From contig NC_072792.1 of NCBI RefSeq assembly GCF_028583425.1, positions 161,516,676 through 161,580,675 of the forward strand: DNA of 64,000 nt. Reading direction: 5' to 3'. The translations under genes and the position numbers were made by a program. A model generated the notes under the pieces. That model was not told the origin of the DNA, ran no database searches, and saw only the letters and a program-made list of their open reading frames with translations. This DNA comes from Eublepharis macularius. Lineage: Eukaryota > Chordata > Lepidosauria > Squamata > Eublepharidae. Below, in pieces: positions 20,627 through 33,120 of the stretch; position 1 is the first letter of the stretch; each line of letters starts with the position of its first letter.

Positions 20627-22232
20627 GGCCATGTTTGAAGTTAATATGAAAGAAAGAGATGACGAGAGTGTTACTATTAGTAATTTATCACCCACAGCAG
20701 TGAAGGCTTTTCTAGATTATGCCTACACTGGAAGGACAGAGATAACAAATGATAATGTAGAAATGTTCTTCCAGCTCTCATCCTTCCTCCAAGTTTCTCT
20801 TCTTTCCAAAGCTTGCAGTGACTTTCTAATTAAGAGCATTGATCTTGTCAACTGCTTGCAGCTGCTGTCCATATCTGAAAGTTATGGCTCCACTCAGTTG
20901 TTCAGCCATGCACTAGATTTTGCACACCACCATTTTTCCTTACTGCTCCGAACAAACGATTTCTTGGAAATGAATTTTGAAATCTTGCAAAAATGTCTAG
21001 AAGCTGATGTGTTGAATGTCCCAGATGAGGAATATGTGTTGAAAGCTGTCTTTCGGTGGACAAAGCATAATTTAGAAGCAAGACAGAAGTACCTTCCCCA
21101 CTTGATGAAAGCAGTAAAATTACATCAGTTGTCTGAGGAGGTATTGCAGAACTTCTTATACTCTGAAGAACAGTTGCTTGAAAGCACCAGCTGCATAGTA
21201 ATGGTCAAGGAGGCAATCAAATGTGTGCAGAGTTCCAGTGGGTTGTTTCCAGATGCTCGGCCATCAACTACAGAGAAGTACATACTGGTTCACAAAACTG
21301 AGGAAAATGGTGTATTACAACATACATTTTGCTATAACATTAAAACTGATAAATGGAAAGAACTAATGCACACTCAGATAATTGATCTTCCAGGATCAAG
21401 TTTGTCTAGTTATGGTGAAAAAATATTTATAACTGGTGGATGCAAAGGGAAATGTTGCCGGACAATTAGACTTCATATTGGTGAAAAATTTCATGATGCT
21501 ACCAACCAAACCTGGTGTTACAGTCCAGCAAGTGACAGCATCTCTTTAGTATCTCCTATGAAGAAGCCAAGAACGATGCACACATCTGTTGTGACCCTAA
21601 ATCAGTTGTTTGTAATAGGGGGAAAGACGAGGGCATCTCAGGGTATCCAAAGCCTTTTGGATGTGGAAGCATTTAGTCCTCTCTCTAGAGAATGGAAATC
21701 GGTGAGTCCGTTACCAAGAGGCATATATTACCCCGAAGCAAGTGCATGTCAAAGTACAATTTATGTACTTGGTTCTAAAGTAGAAATGACTGATGCTTTT
21801 AATCCATCTCTTGATTGTTTCTTTAAGTATAATGCTGCAACTGATCAGTGGTCTGAGTTGGTAGCCGAATTTGGGCAATTCTTTCATGCAACCTTAATCA
21901 AAGCTGTTCCAGTGAACTGCACACTGTACATCTGTGACCTTTCCACCTACAAAGTTTATAGCTTTTGTCCAGATACTTGTGTCTGGAAAGGGGAAGGCTC
22001 TTTTGAATGTGCTGGTTTTAATGCAGGAGCAGTTGGAATAGAAGATAAAATTTACATCCTTGGAGGCGATTACGCTCCCGATGAAATCACCGATGAAGTG
22101 CAAGTCTACCACAGCAGTAGGTCTGAGTGGGAGGAAGTTTCACCTATGCCAAGAGCCTTAACTGAATTTTATTGTCAGGTGATTTGGTTTAATAAATATA
22201 GGGATCCATGGTCATTTACAGTAGTAAAATAA
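20627..22232 (+). CDS. KBTBD3: Kelch repeat and BTB domain protein 3, last coding exon
   Basis: This exon encodes residues 75-609 and the stop (TAA at 22230-22232), so the whole protein is 609 residues, the usual length. It finishes the BTB domain (AMFEVNMKERDDES..., to about residue 140), then a BACK domain (about 150-255, with the WTKHNLEARQKYLPHL core), then Kelch-type beta-propeller repeats (about 280-590; blades marked by FITGGCKGK, LFVIGGKT, IYVLGS and YILGGDY). Identity to human is very high, especially in the last 150 residues. By family, such proteins are substrate adaptors for CUL3 ubiquitin ligases; the substrates of this one are not established. No break or missing blade is seen. 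The single large 3' exon is typical of the gene. Confidence 0.96.
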
Positions 22233-22640
22233 TACAATTTATTGATTATAGTCAACTTCATAATACTTGAAGATTATTTCTTTTTAATTTGAGGGATACT
22301 GAAAATTGGGGCCACAATCTCCCAAGCACTGTTTTCATTGAATCTACATTAAGTTCAGTAGTGGAGCAAAGTTTGCTGACTGCAACCATTATCATCCAAA
22401 TATATTAAAATAGCTGCCGCGTGTTGTATGAATTGCTCATTTCATTAAAGAACCACAGGTTGCATTCAAAGGTTCTGTTTCACTAGTGGTAGAGCCTTTG
22501 TACAACAGATGATGACTTCTGCTAGTGGAACATGCCTCTTCTGCTAAACTATGGCTTCATGTGTTGGTGACTGGTAGAAGGCTGTCCGCATTATAGGATG
22601 GTTCCACCATTAGCAGAATGGAAGTTCTGCTTCAAGGACA
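22233..22640 (+). other. KBTBD3: KBTBD3 3' UTR (probable)
   Basis: This is A/T-rich sequence after the stop. A candidate polyadenylation signal ATTAAA lies at 22444-22449; the AATAAA near 23270 belongs to a LINE tail and is less likely. Confidence 0.45.
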
Positions 22641-23285
22641 TGGCAAGGGATCAAAGAACTTCAACAGTCTGAAAACCCACCTTTTTGAATGGCTGTTGAA
22701 CTGGATTAATAACACTATGCTAAGTAGGGTTGCCAGGTTCCTAGGGGGGCAAACCAGGGGATGGGGGGACACGAGGGGAGTCACACGGGGGGGGGGGGTA
22801 CTCACCTCATTCCTGTCACAACCGGAAGTAATGGGTCACACTGGGGCTGATTGAGTCAAAATTGGCCTCAAGCGCTAACATTTGGGGCTAATTTTCACTC
22901 AGTCGGCTCTTGGCGCAACCCAGTACTTCCATGTTGTGCTAGGAATGACGATATTCCTGGTGCGACAGAGGGGTGCTCTGGAGCACAAGGGAGCGCACTT
23001 TGCCCCCAGCATGGTGTTCTTACACCTTTTCCCTGCTGGCCAGATAAGAGGAAGTGATGGGAGGGAAGAGGCTGGGAGTGCGGGATCCCCCACCCCCACT
23101 GGGGGGAATGGCAAGCCTAGCACTAAAGGGGGGCATTTAATTATTGGGAGTTCTTGCTGGAATTTTTGCATATGTCATTTTGATGTGGGTTTTTAATTTG
23201 ATCGTGTTTGGTGATGAATGTTGAAAGGGTCTTCAAGGTCTTTGAGTAAAAGGCGGTCTATACATAAAATAAAGTACTTCATTGA
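22641..23285 (+). mobile_element. L2-like LINE 3' end, split by a MITE
   Basis: The left part (to about 22726) has 'cagtctgaaaacccaccttt', encoding the LKTHLFEWLL-type segment at the end of L2-like ORF2. The right part (from about 23123) has the 3' end 'aaggcggtctatacataaa', 'ataaagt'. The two are separated by 22727-23122. Confidence 0.6.
22727..23122. mobile_element. MITE with 'agggttgcca' terminal inverted repeats
   Basis: The left end 'tagggttgccaggttcc' and right end 'gggaatggcaagccta' are inverted copies of each other. The inside is G-rich with poly-G runs and no coding. A related fragment lies at 40020-40180. The target duplication is too worn to read with confidence. Confidence 0.6.
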
Positions 23286-23909
23286 TCCCAATGGGATTTT
23301 GATATTCTTATTTTAAATAACCCTCCCCCGGCCATATGACAAAATACTGTTGAAATGGAGGGGAGTTTCAAAAGCATTTTATAGTATGGCTTGGGGATCA
23401 GCTGTTCAAAGAAACAAAGTTAAAATCCATTGGGCTGATGCAAATTCCTCACCAGAAATTTTCAGGTCAATACATCATTTTTTTCTAAAGTTAAAACAGA
23501 TCAGTATTCTGATACTATTTTTGACAAGTATGGCTTTCCCAGTAGACAAAGACAGGCCGAAAAGTTGGAAGTTTTTCTAGAGGAGTAAAGTATGATGGAT
23601 TACCCCGGAAATCAGAAAGCAAAAATTTAACTACTGTTCTTAAAATTTCTGGGTATTAGGCTTATACCAACACAGAAAGGAAGGACATCTGTGACTGTTT
23701 CTGTTAGAGCCCTGCATGTAGCATTGTTCACAAATTACTTTCACTGATTTCGAACAGAATGGCTTGAACTACTTTGCTGGGCAAAGTAATTTAGGTGTGG
23801 AGCAGCATCGTCCATTTTATGCAATAAAGACATCTCATGTTTTACTCATTGTCAGCTTCTTGGCCCAAGTAGTTTTAGTTTTTGCTCCTAGGAATAAAGT
23901 GATCCAGAT
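23286..23909. other. No gene seen
   Basis: No exon or repeat end is recognised. Confidence 0.45.
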
Positions 23910-24359
23910 CATCATCATCATCATTATTTGAATTATCCGAAACACAATCAACAATAAGCAGAGGGCACGTTATTATTGATTGGCCTTCCTAAGCTGATAC
24001 AGATTTCCACCAGAGACTTAAGTATCAACCAGATATTTGCGTAATATGCATGCTGTTCCAAGTAGCGCCGTCTTTTGCAGTTCTATAGGTTGTTATGTCA
24101 GAAAGCTGCAGTTTTTCCATATGAATTGCAAAGTTCTTCGAGATGGTTCCAAGTGTCCCGATGACAATGGGGACTACTGTTGCATTCTTCTTCCGTAGTT
24201 GGGTAGTTTTTGTTGCCAGATCTCTATATTTAATCATTTTTTCTTGTTCTTTTTCTTTGACTCTGGCATCCCTAGGAATTGCAATGACGATTATCCAGAC
24301 TTTTCGATTTTCCACGACTGTAATGTCTGGTGTATTAGGTTCAAGGTGCCAATCAGTTT

Positions 24360-24390
<31 letters not shown>

Positions 24391-24411
24391 GTAGTTCTTG
24401 ATGCATTCCAC
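23910..24411 (-). mobile_element. R2/R4-type LINE, endonuclease-domain fragment
   Basis: The minus-strand frame (128 codons, 24411 to 24025) reads IQTDWHLEPNTPDITVV..., AIPRDARVKEKEQEKMIKY..., PIVIGTLGTISK. This matches the restriction-like endonuclease domain at the C-terminus of R2/R4/Dong-type LINEs (PD...D...K core). An (ATT)n run at 24361-24391 encodes a run of Ile just before it, and a (GAT)n tail (plus-strand atc repeats at about 23911-23928) marks the 3' end. It is 5'-truncated. Confidence 0.6.
24361..24391. repeat. (TAT)n microsatellite
   Basis: About ten tat/att triplets lie in the R4-like fragment. Confidence 0.9.
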
Positions 24412-24999
24412 TGAAATGATTTTTCCAAAGTTTCGTTATGTCTTGTCTTTCCCTCTATGGTGGGGCTGTAGGAAGAGTTCTTTCTTAATATTGATAATTA
24501 TGACATTCATTTTTTGGACAGGGTTCTTTCTGATATCTTTTATACTGAACTTGATTCTTTTCCTATTTCTGCCTTTTCTAGTCACCACCTTTATTTATAA
24601 AATCACACTCACAGTTTGAGAATCATAGATCTAAGACTTTCATTAATGCTAATGTAACAAAGGGTTTTTTTCTTTCAAAGGACCTTTCAGGTTGTTCCAT
24701 TAAGATTACCCTTCGCTTAACCAAGATAGATGCAAAAAAAGAAAAGAAAAAAGAGACACATTTTGAATTTTTGTGTACATCCTTGACTTCAAAATTCTCT
24801 TTTTTAAAAAAAAAAAAAAAGCATGAAGGAAAATTCAGTTGACTTGGTGCTATACGGAAAATTGATTCATGGAATCCATTTCTGTAAAACCTATTGATTA
24901 TATTGATGCTGCATAATGCAGTCAGAAAGGAGTAGTTAATGAAGGATAAAAATTGTGCTGTTGGAGCCTCTAGCATTTTCCTATTATACTGCTTTAGAA
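24412..24999. other. No gene seen
   Basis: A/T-rich, with poly-A runs near 24810. Nothing is recognised. Confidence 0.45.
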
Positions 25000-25317
25000 A
25001 TCCCGCCCCACCGCCCTGCAGGCTCAGAGGAGGCGGTTCAGCGGCAAAGGAGCTGGCTCCAGGCCGTCGCAGCGTCGTGCATGCTGCCGCAGCTGCCCAC
25101 CCTCCCCCTCTCCCTGACGGCCAGGTAAGGGGGTGGGGGTGGAGGGATTGCTCCCCCTCACTTCAGTATGCGAGTATTTACGGAGCATACCGAAGCGAGT
25201 AAATACCAGAATTCCGAAGTGGCGTGCCGCTTCGGAATTATGGTATTTCCAAATCCCCCCCCCGCTTCGGGTAAACCCAAAGCAGGAAACCCGATTCTTT
25301 TCGGGATGCACACCCCT
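25000..25317. mobile_element. hAT-type MITE, right part
   Basis: The right terminus 'gggatgcacacccctag' (25301-25317) is the reversed CTAGGGGTGTGCA end common in squamate hAT MITEs. Inside are palindromic pieces around 'cttcggaattatggtatttc'. No matching left end was found near 25000, so the copy appears incomplete. Confidence 0.5.
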
Positions 25318-25599
25318 AGTTAGAACTTATTTCTAAGTAAGGTTTAGAATTGCCTTGCATAGAAGGCAAAGTGAAGACATGGGAAATCTGTGAAAGAAGA
25401 TGCAAGATTCAGAAGTTACTTTCCTACAGATACGATTCTTCCTTATTGGATTGGTAGTATGTATAACATGGAGCAGGGACTGTTTCAGGGTTCCAGACTG
25501 CTGATTTCCGGTTTCTGTCTTATACAGTCCTACTGTTCTGGATGAAATATGTTTGCATCAATACATCACTTTGTTTGCATGAACGCATGAAATGTGGTG

Positions 25600-25795
25600 G
25601 GAGGGGCTATGGTATGGTGGTAGAAAACAAGCTTTGCATGTAGAAAATCCCATGTTCAGTCCCTGGTATTTCCAATGACAGGACCAGGTAGCATGTGACA
25701 TGAAAGACCTCTTTGCCAGTTTGAACAGCCAATACTGAGCTTGATAGACCAATGATCTGACTCGGTATAAGGCAACTTCTTGTGCTAGTTCTCTA
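25600..25795 (+). mobile_element. tRNA-like SINE (second family), full length
   Basis: 'gctttgcatgtagaaaatcc', 'tgttcagtccctgg', 'gccaatactgagcttgatag', 'accaatgatctgactcgg' and 'tataaggcaacttctt' are in order. This is the same family as 19960-20125. Confidence 0.8.
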
Positions 25796-26561
25796 AGGCT
25801 GTAGTCTTAAGTATATTAACAGGGAAATAGTAAGCTCTACTTAATTTATTTCTGAGTAACATTACATAGGACCGGGCTGTATGCCTTGTAAGAGCTCAAG
25901 TGTAAAATGCAAACAAGAATTTTATTACAGACCTAAAAAGTATTAATAAGAATTGAATTTTAAGGAATAAATATCGTGTAGTCTGAAAAAATCAGCAGCC
26001 TATCAATATATCTGATCATTCTTACAATAAGATGATATAATCATACCAAAACAATTTTTATATTCAGATATTATATTATCAGTAAAGCTAAAATAGACAA
26101 TGACTTAACAAGCATTAATATAATGTATATAAAATTTCTTCTACTTAATTTCCTGACTAATTTATAATGAATGCTAACTTGTTAGTATAATAGAAATTAT
26201 AATCTGCAGTAATCATAAATGTTAATGTCAAAATGTAATATTTTATGCCATTGTTTTGCACAATGTAGGATATTTTATACCTCTGTGAACTGTGTTAACA
26301 GGAACTAGAATGGGAATACTCAATCAAATTTTTTTTGTTCTAACTATGTAGTATGACATTGATGGTCAGATATCCTATTTTATTATTGGAGGGAAAAACA
26401 TATTTGAACAACAGATTTAGACAAAGATGCAATAGTACATGAAGAGACAGAAGGTGCCTATTCATTACCATTTTTATGTGAATTGAAATGTGCTAAACCA
26501 TTACAGCTTCCTTTATAGTACGTGGAAGGTTTTGTTCTAATGGGTTTGAGTTCCCTAGGGT
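25796..26561. other. A/T-rich intergenic DNA
   Basis: A worn copy of the palindromic 'sequence with aatcagtggg' MITE may lie at 25800-25870. Nothing else is recognised. Confidence 0.45.
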
Positions 26562-27348
26562 CAGGGATCTCCAATGTGGCATCTGCTGGCACCTGTTCTG
26601 GCACCAGCCAAGTGTTTTAGTAAAGTGGGCATGGCCAGGTGGGGCTCTTGCGTTTTGGATGTTTATAGTATAAAGCAGACAGTGGCTTTATGTAAAGTAC
26701 CTTACGATGCGCAAATAGTAGACTGATATTCTAAAAACATGGTGGGATTTGGTTCTGACTAAGCACAATTGTACTGCACAGCTGAATGCGCCTAACAAAC
26801 TTTTATTGAAGTAATCATATTGTCCCAGTTTAAATTATTCTTTTTCTTAAATTAAGTTGATAATAACATCACTAATTTTGTTTGCTTCTCAAAAATAATT
26901 TATGTTCCTATCAAAATCTGGCCAGAGTCTCTCTCTCTTATTCTACACATGTGGAAGGAGCTCTTAGCAGGCCTGTATCATCTGTCAGTGTAACAAGTAA
27001 TAATGCAAGTTAATAATGGCTGGGCTCTTGATAGAAGAGTTCATGTAAAGGAGATAGCCGTAAGAATAAGCATTTTTTTGCCTCATTTCCTTTGCGTAAG
27101 TGTTTTAGGTGCTTGCAAAGTGAAAATAGATACTGCCAGATGAGGGTTTTTATTTTTAAAAGGCATCCTGTTAAACAGACATTCTGCCTGAAATGCTGAA
27201 GACTTACTATTAGTGTTATGCATAACCTCACTCCCTGACATTTTGGGTTTTACTGAACCTCCTATAGCAGCCATTTTGTGGTTGCACACACCACCATGTG
27301 TCAGAATGCCAAAAGTGCCCGTACGCTGAAAAAGGTTGGGGACCCCTG
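26562..27348. mobile_element. hAT-type MITE, ~790 bp
   Basis: The left end is cagggatctccaatgtgg and the right end ggttggggacccctg, giving terminal inverted repeats of the CAGGGGTCCCCAACC type found in hAT elements. The flanking 8-mers (cctagggt and ccttaggc) are similar but not identical. No transposase is present. Confidence 0.65.
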
Positions 27349-28329
27349 CCTTAGGCCCTTCTCAAATCTTCACTTCTTATGGTTCACTGAGAGCTATGAT
27401 AGGTTTAAGTTAACACTAATTTACAATTATAATGCTAACAAAATCTGAAATGCATAGAACACTTCATCCAAAATTTGAGAAACTTCCAGTGGTGTTTTCA
27501 TTAAAAACCTGCATAGTAAACAGTAAGTAAAACACTGGCATATGATCAGTTTGATCTTCATACTACCTGCACCTGTGCAAGAAATGACTGCAGAGTTTTG
27601 TTCAAGAGTTTTCCTTATATGTTCTCAAAACAAGTACAGGGCAGTATCAGTGATGTCACAGAACTGGTGCTCTGTAGAACCTATTGTTGTATACTAACAT
27701 GAATGCTGGAATGTTGATTATTTTAAATAATAAAAGCTTCATGTACTTGAAATTGTGTGATATAAATATGTATCATATTGAAGAACCATCTCCTTCCACA
27801 TTAATTTAGCTATCTACAATGAAAAAGCTGCAAGTTTAAAGAGTTACTTCTAAACAAACAAAATTAGACTTGGGCTGTGATTCTAAACACAGTTATGTGG
27901 AAGTACGTTCCACTGCAATCAGTGGGTTTGAAAGTTATGGATATTATTTTTGTGGCACTTCTTGTTCTGTGCAGCACATTATAGTTCTTATGTTCTTTTT
28001 CAATCATGGAAGAAGGGTTATTTGACAACAAAACCCCTTGTTCAAGCTAGCCTGAGAGCGTCAGGGCTGAATGCAAATTAAAGAGTCACACCAGTATTTG
28101 TATTAGCAAACACCATCAAGTATGAAGTAAGAATTACATGCTAATGAACACACAGTGTTCAGGCACTGGGGAGTAGAAGCCAGTTGGGGTATATCCACTG
28201 CACACTTACAAACATGTCTTGGTGGTATGCTTCTTTAAATAGCTGTGAACACCAACTGGGGACTGAACCTATTTTCCATCCAAACCCAACATTTTGAGAA
28301 TACTGTACTTACACACTGCACTTACCAAT
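27349..28329. other. Intergenic, with one palindromic MITE fragment
   Basis: At about 27865-27945 a worn copy of the 'attctaaacacagttatgtg'...'ccactgcaatcagtggg' palindromic repeat is visible. No gene is recognised. Confidence 0.45.
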
Positions 28330-29010
28330 GCAGATCTTTCAGCACTCAGGTGATATGATCCCTGAATCCCACTCCTGACAGTAGCCTGGGTGCTGTATTT
28401 GAATCAGCTGGAATTTCAGAACAGTTTTCAAAGGCAGTTCCCTATAGAGCACATTACAGTAAGCTAACCTAGATATAATCAGCATGGATCATCATGGTCA
28501 TAACATGATTTTCCAGGAAGGACCACAGCCACTGTACCTGAAAGAACTGATAAAAAGGCACTATGTGCCATACAGGCCTGGACCCAGCAACACTCCCAAG
28601 CAATGAACCTGTTCCTTTAGGAGTGCAACCCCTCCAGGACAGGCTGACTCCTCAGTCCCCAAGCAGCTTTGTTATTGACAAGCACCTCAATCTTACTGGA
28701 CCGAGCTTCAGGTTATTGGCCCTCATCCATCCCATTACCATCTCCAGGCACCTTTTTCAGGACTTCCATAGACCCACCTAACTCGGTTTTTTAGGGGAAA
28801 TAGAGCTAGATGTCATTTGTATATTGTAGCACCTCGCTCCAGATCCTCTGATGATCTCTCCTAGCAGTTTCATTTAGACATAAAACAGTAAAATGAACAG
28901 CAAAAGTCACAGTGTGTTTTCTGGGTCTACATCCTCAGGAGCCTAGGATCAGATGGTGGTTATTGCAACTATGAAGTCATGAGTTGCTCCTGTCAAGAGT
29001 GGCCTCAGTA
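28330..29010 (-). mobile_element. L2-like LINE, RT region fragment
   Basis: Reversed, this carries the L2-like ORF2 order: the end of the RT palm as a decayed QYADDTQLY motif (near 28805-28835), the MANKLKLN-type segment (near 28700-28740), then the sequence running to 'cattgcagtaatctaacctgg'-type DNA (near 28450). It has many substitutions and both ends are missing. Confidence 0.55.
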
Positions 29011-31525
29011 TGTAAACTAAAGTCCTCAAGAACGCCGCATCTTCAGTGTCTGATCAGAGACTACCTTTGTCAGCTCAGGCAGGAAGCCTATTGGGCAGCA
29101 GGGTGGCCCTACCTGATTTTATTCTAAGACAGGCACTGGAAGGTTAGAATTTACAGTGTTCTAAACGCTTCCTGTTACTTGGGAGTCTTTGCCTAGGCAG
29201 CCAGCCCTTTGTCTGCTGCATGTGGCAATGGCAGCCATTAAGATGGAGCCCAAGTATGAGAGCTCCTTCCTCCATTTGGATTCAGGCCAAACAGACCCCC
29301 TTCCTCCATGACAAGGGATTTTATCTCCTGTCTGCCCACTCCTGTGGGTCAAATCTCTTCTTCCTGGGGTTACCAGCAAGATGCTCTCTAGCATCCTGCA
29401 TTCAAAGTCTATCACCTGGGTCAGTGTCAGATTCCGGCCAAACTGAGCTGGCCAATTCATTGTCTCTGGCTGGGATGGCCATTTGCAAAGCTTTCATAGC
29501 TCAGTACTTGGTAGATTCATTGGAAAGATAAGGCAATACTTGTGAACAATTTACTTCTCTCTTGCCTGTCTTCTGCTCACAGAGAAAAAAACTTTTTATA
29601 AAACAAGTATGTAGGGCCGAGCTCAAACCTTGAAATAAAATGCATTTCACCACAGGTACATACACTCAAAACTGGGAGTCTGGGTAACAAAGCAACTGGA
29701 AAATGCCACAGCAGCCTCATAAGACTACAGTCAGTCCTCCTCCTCTAAGCGCAGATAGATGCTGTACCAGGAAATCAGGGTGGCAAAGCCGGAATAGAGC
29801 CATCCCTCCCTCTTCACCCATCAGGTCTCTATGATTCATACCAGGTACTAGATAATGTAAATATAGTAAGGGTTTCAAGAAGAGTAAAACATTCTCTTGT
29901 TAAACATTTAAACTACACAGAAACAAAGTTTGGTGCCAAATGAGACACAACATGCGAAATGAGATCAGATCTCCCAATATTTTGATTTTTACTTAAACTG
30001 CAAATTAGTTCACAAGTGTCGAGAGAGGGGCCGTTTAACCAGTTTTCCCCCCAGTGTTAGGCTAATAGCAGATGTGGGGAACCTTAGTTTGAGAAAGTGG
30101 TAACCAGGGATGTTAAACATCACCATGACAATTTAATCTGCAGCTCTCCAGAAGCTGTTTTTCAGTAAAATAAGTATTTGGGGAGTTCTCGCTGCAAAGC
30201 CCTTATGCTACATCTATTCTGTCCATTACTAGTATTATTTAACCAATTGTTTTAAATTATTTCATCCATTCTCCTGTTGTGTAGATGTAGAGAATAACAG
30301 TTCTAAAGCATGCATAGACATTGCAAATTGTCTGGATTCTATGGAATCTCTCCTAATTGGGGAGGGAAAAAATTGGCAGGCTATTTTTTTTTACCTGTCA
30401 CAGGACAATAATAAAAAGGCTTAAACATAACTTAAGATCTAGCTACCATGCCATCTACACTGACAAAGGTTTCTATCGAAAGCAGGACTATCCATCATTT
30501 TAAGCTTGTTCATTTAATATTTTGAAGTCCAGGGGCACCTTAAAGACTGACATTTTATTCCAGGTAAAGTGTTTGAGAGTCAAAGCTCATTTCCTCAGAA
30601 GTTTATGAGAAGGAAATCAATTTAGAAATTGTAAATCACGAGGGGTAGGGAGAGGAAGAGTTGGAGCTTGATTTGAATCCTGTCATAAATCTTTCAGGTG
30701 GGATTCCCTGTGCAAGGGACTGCTACACCAAAGCGGGGAATCAGAACTCAAGAAATTAAACACTATCTTTCACCCTGACCTGAATAGACTTGAATTACTT
30801 ATTCCCTATAATTTCAAATAGCTCAATAGATCCCACGTTTTACAGTTTAACTGGTTTTTCTTAACATGCTGTATCATACTATAAACCTTTACTGACATCA
30901 ATTGTTCTTATGTTTCAGATAGCTTCTTCAGTGATTAGTGGTGTATCCTACTTTGATACACTTAAATTTACCTGTACCCCACGAGGCTGGAACTTCTATC
31001 TTTTTCATCATCCATTATGTGTAACAACCAAACCTGTTCCAGTCCCTTAAACAGGGGATCACACTTTGAAAAATCTGATAGAATTCACATCAAACCTCTC
31101 AGCTCTGTGGGATACAGCCCTGAGCCCCCAATTCTTAATTGTAAGCAGAAAGCCTCAAAATACTTGAGTGGCATTTATGCAACACTAGATATAGTACAAT
31201 CATTAGCAGGATAGAATGAGTTTATATGAATGTAACTGTGTATATGATTTTGTTTTACTATAAAGAAGCCTGGCCCTCACCCTGCTACACAAAGCAGTAA
31301 AAGCCCCTTACATTTCTTTTAGCTGTGTAAACTAGTAAAATGCTGACTTTACAATTAGAACTGCATTCCTGAAGCTGCAAAAACAAACTTGCAATTTGTA
31401 CTCTGTGTACCACAGAGATGCAAAACAACTTGCCCATCCTGCCTGGTCTCTGCTAAGTCCCAAGATATTAGGTATGTTCAAACCAGAATTAGGGTATTGG
31501 TTTTAGTTTGAATTGCTTCTTATGT
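29011..31525. other. Intergenic, no gene seen
   Basis: A simple copy of the 'gtccaggggcaccttaaaga' repeat lies at about 30520-30620. The open frames at 29161-29531 are not recognised. Confidence 0.45.
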
Positions 31526-31529
31526 CTCC

Positions 31530-31975
31530 ATGTGGGACAGGGTAACAATGGACTCTTATTGTCTTAATGGATGGGAACAGACAAACTGCCGGTCTTTGGA
31601 ATGGTATGCATCTGCAGGATAGTTACTTTATTGATACTACAGGTGCCAGAAAAGGACTGTTTGTTCTTTGAAATGATAAACAACTTTTGCAAGTGTTAAG
31701 TAAGGGGACAACCCCTAATTATGCCAAACCAATGGAATGATGCTAGGTCATATGTACACGTAAGTAACTCGACCAATAACTTATTGAATGCATAATTTCT
31801 GCTAATGAACCAAAAGTGATAAAAGTTGATATAATGGCCCTCAGACCTCTGAAGAGCCGCTGGTTTCTAGGCTGATTTTAAACTCTGAGCTATTGCTCTT
31901 CCTTGTTTATATAAACAAAATATATCCCTCCTTCACAGGACTTCTGTGTTTCATTTGGGCCAGAAACACACTGGT
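31530..31975 (+). mobile_element. Possible solo LTR of an old endogenous retrovirus
   Basis: The base composition and layout (CCAAT-like boxes near 31730 and 31775, a TATA-like stretch near 31825, a pyrimidine-rich part, and a 'gggccagaaacaca' end) resemble an ERV1-type LTR. The ends are approximate and no internal retroviral region was seen. It is a fossil at most, and the call is weak. Confidence 0.3.
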
Positions 31976-32544
31976 TCACCAGCTCCAATCCCTCCTCTTT
32001 CCCCCGTTTTGTGATTTCTGATTTAAATTTCCAAAACAATTTCTATTTGCATATGAAAGAAGTAAGTTGAGTAATAAAATCCCAGGGTGGAATAATTTTT
32101 TAAAAGTCTTTTAAGATGCCACAGTACTTTAGTTTTATTTTGTTACAGTAGGCTGACACAGCTCATTCTGGAATCATCTTTTGACTGGTACAATTTATTT
32201 TTGTCTCTCAAGGGTTAACATCTTCCAGAGTAGATATCGGCCCTCTACAGCTCATATGGAATTTATGATGTACTCTTAATAGAGATCTAATTTATTGAGA
32301 TGCCCCAATAGCACTTCCAATATATTGTCGTAAAGTCCCTGTTCTTCAGGGTTTTCTTGCTGCTAGCTGCTAGAAGTAACTTATTTTCCAATCTTGGTAT
32401 TTTGAGGGAGGCTTCAACTTTAGTTCCCAAACCATTTCTGCCGGATAAAACTCCATGGATGAAACAAGAAACGGACGCTTTCCCTAGCATTGAAAGGAGT
32501 GGAAAAAGCTGTCACGGAGATACACACATACACAAAAGAATGAA

Positions 32545-32630
32545 ATCCTAAACAGTTACTCCAGTGAAATGACCCATTGAAATCAATGGGCTTAGACTGG
32601 TTTAAATCGGCTTAGAATTTCATTAAAAGT
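32545..32630. repeat. Palindromic MITE copy
   Basis: The centre 'cccattgaaatcaatggg' is a perfect palindrome flanked by 'cctaaacagttactccag' and an inverted counterpart. This is a very common short repeat in reptile DNA. Other worn copies lie at 27865-27945, 42262-42355, 49845-49915 and 50525-50625. Confidence 0.65.
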
Positions 32631-33106
32631 TTCACAACTTTGGACCCACGAATCTATCAACTTAAGAAACTGGGTTGTTAGTGCCATACGCATTTTCAGC
32701 ACACATTAAATACCTTTATAGACAAAAGAGCTCTGATGTAACGGCAGTGATAAATAATACGGTTTTTGTGTCTCTTAAGCTCAGATCACAACTTCAAATT
32801 CACTTGCTTAGCTAACCACACTGGCCGGTTAGAAACTGCGTCTCTTGCTTAGGACACGCAATCTCTGCTGTCGTATGTGAAAAGCATTGTACAGGGCCAA
32901 AAATATGTGACAAGAAAATAAATGCATTATAATCAGCTGCCCATGTCGCTTCCGTCGTGAAAACGCCCTTCTTATCCCCACTCTTTCGTGCCCATCATAT
33001 AACTTGGGAGGATTTGTGGAAGAAGTCCCATTGAAGGCAGGATTTCCTTCCGAGTAAACTTGCACGAGACAACACACGCCTCCACCTCCTCAGCTCGGCC
33101 CCGCCT

Positions 33107-33120
33107 GTTTCCATGGAAAC
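33107..33120. promoter_or_regulatory. Perfect RFX X-box
   Basis: GTTTCCATGGAAAC is a fully symmetric match to the RFX consensus GTTNCCATGGNAAC. It is the core of a 30-bp near-palindrome at 33099-33128 (ccccgcct...agacgggg). Confidence 0.7.
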
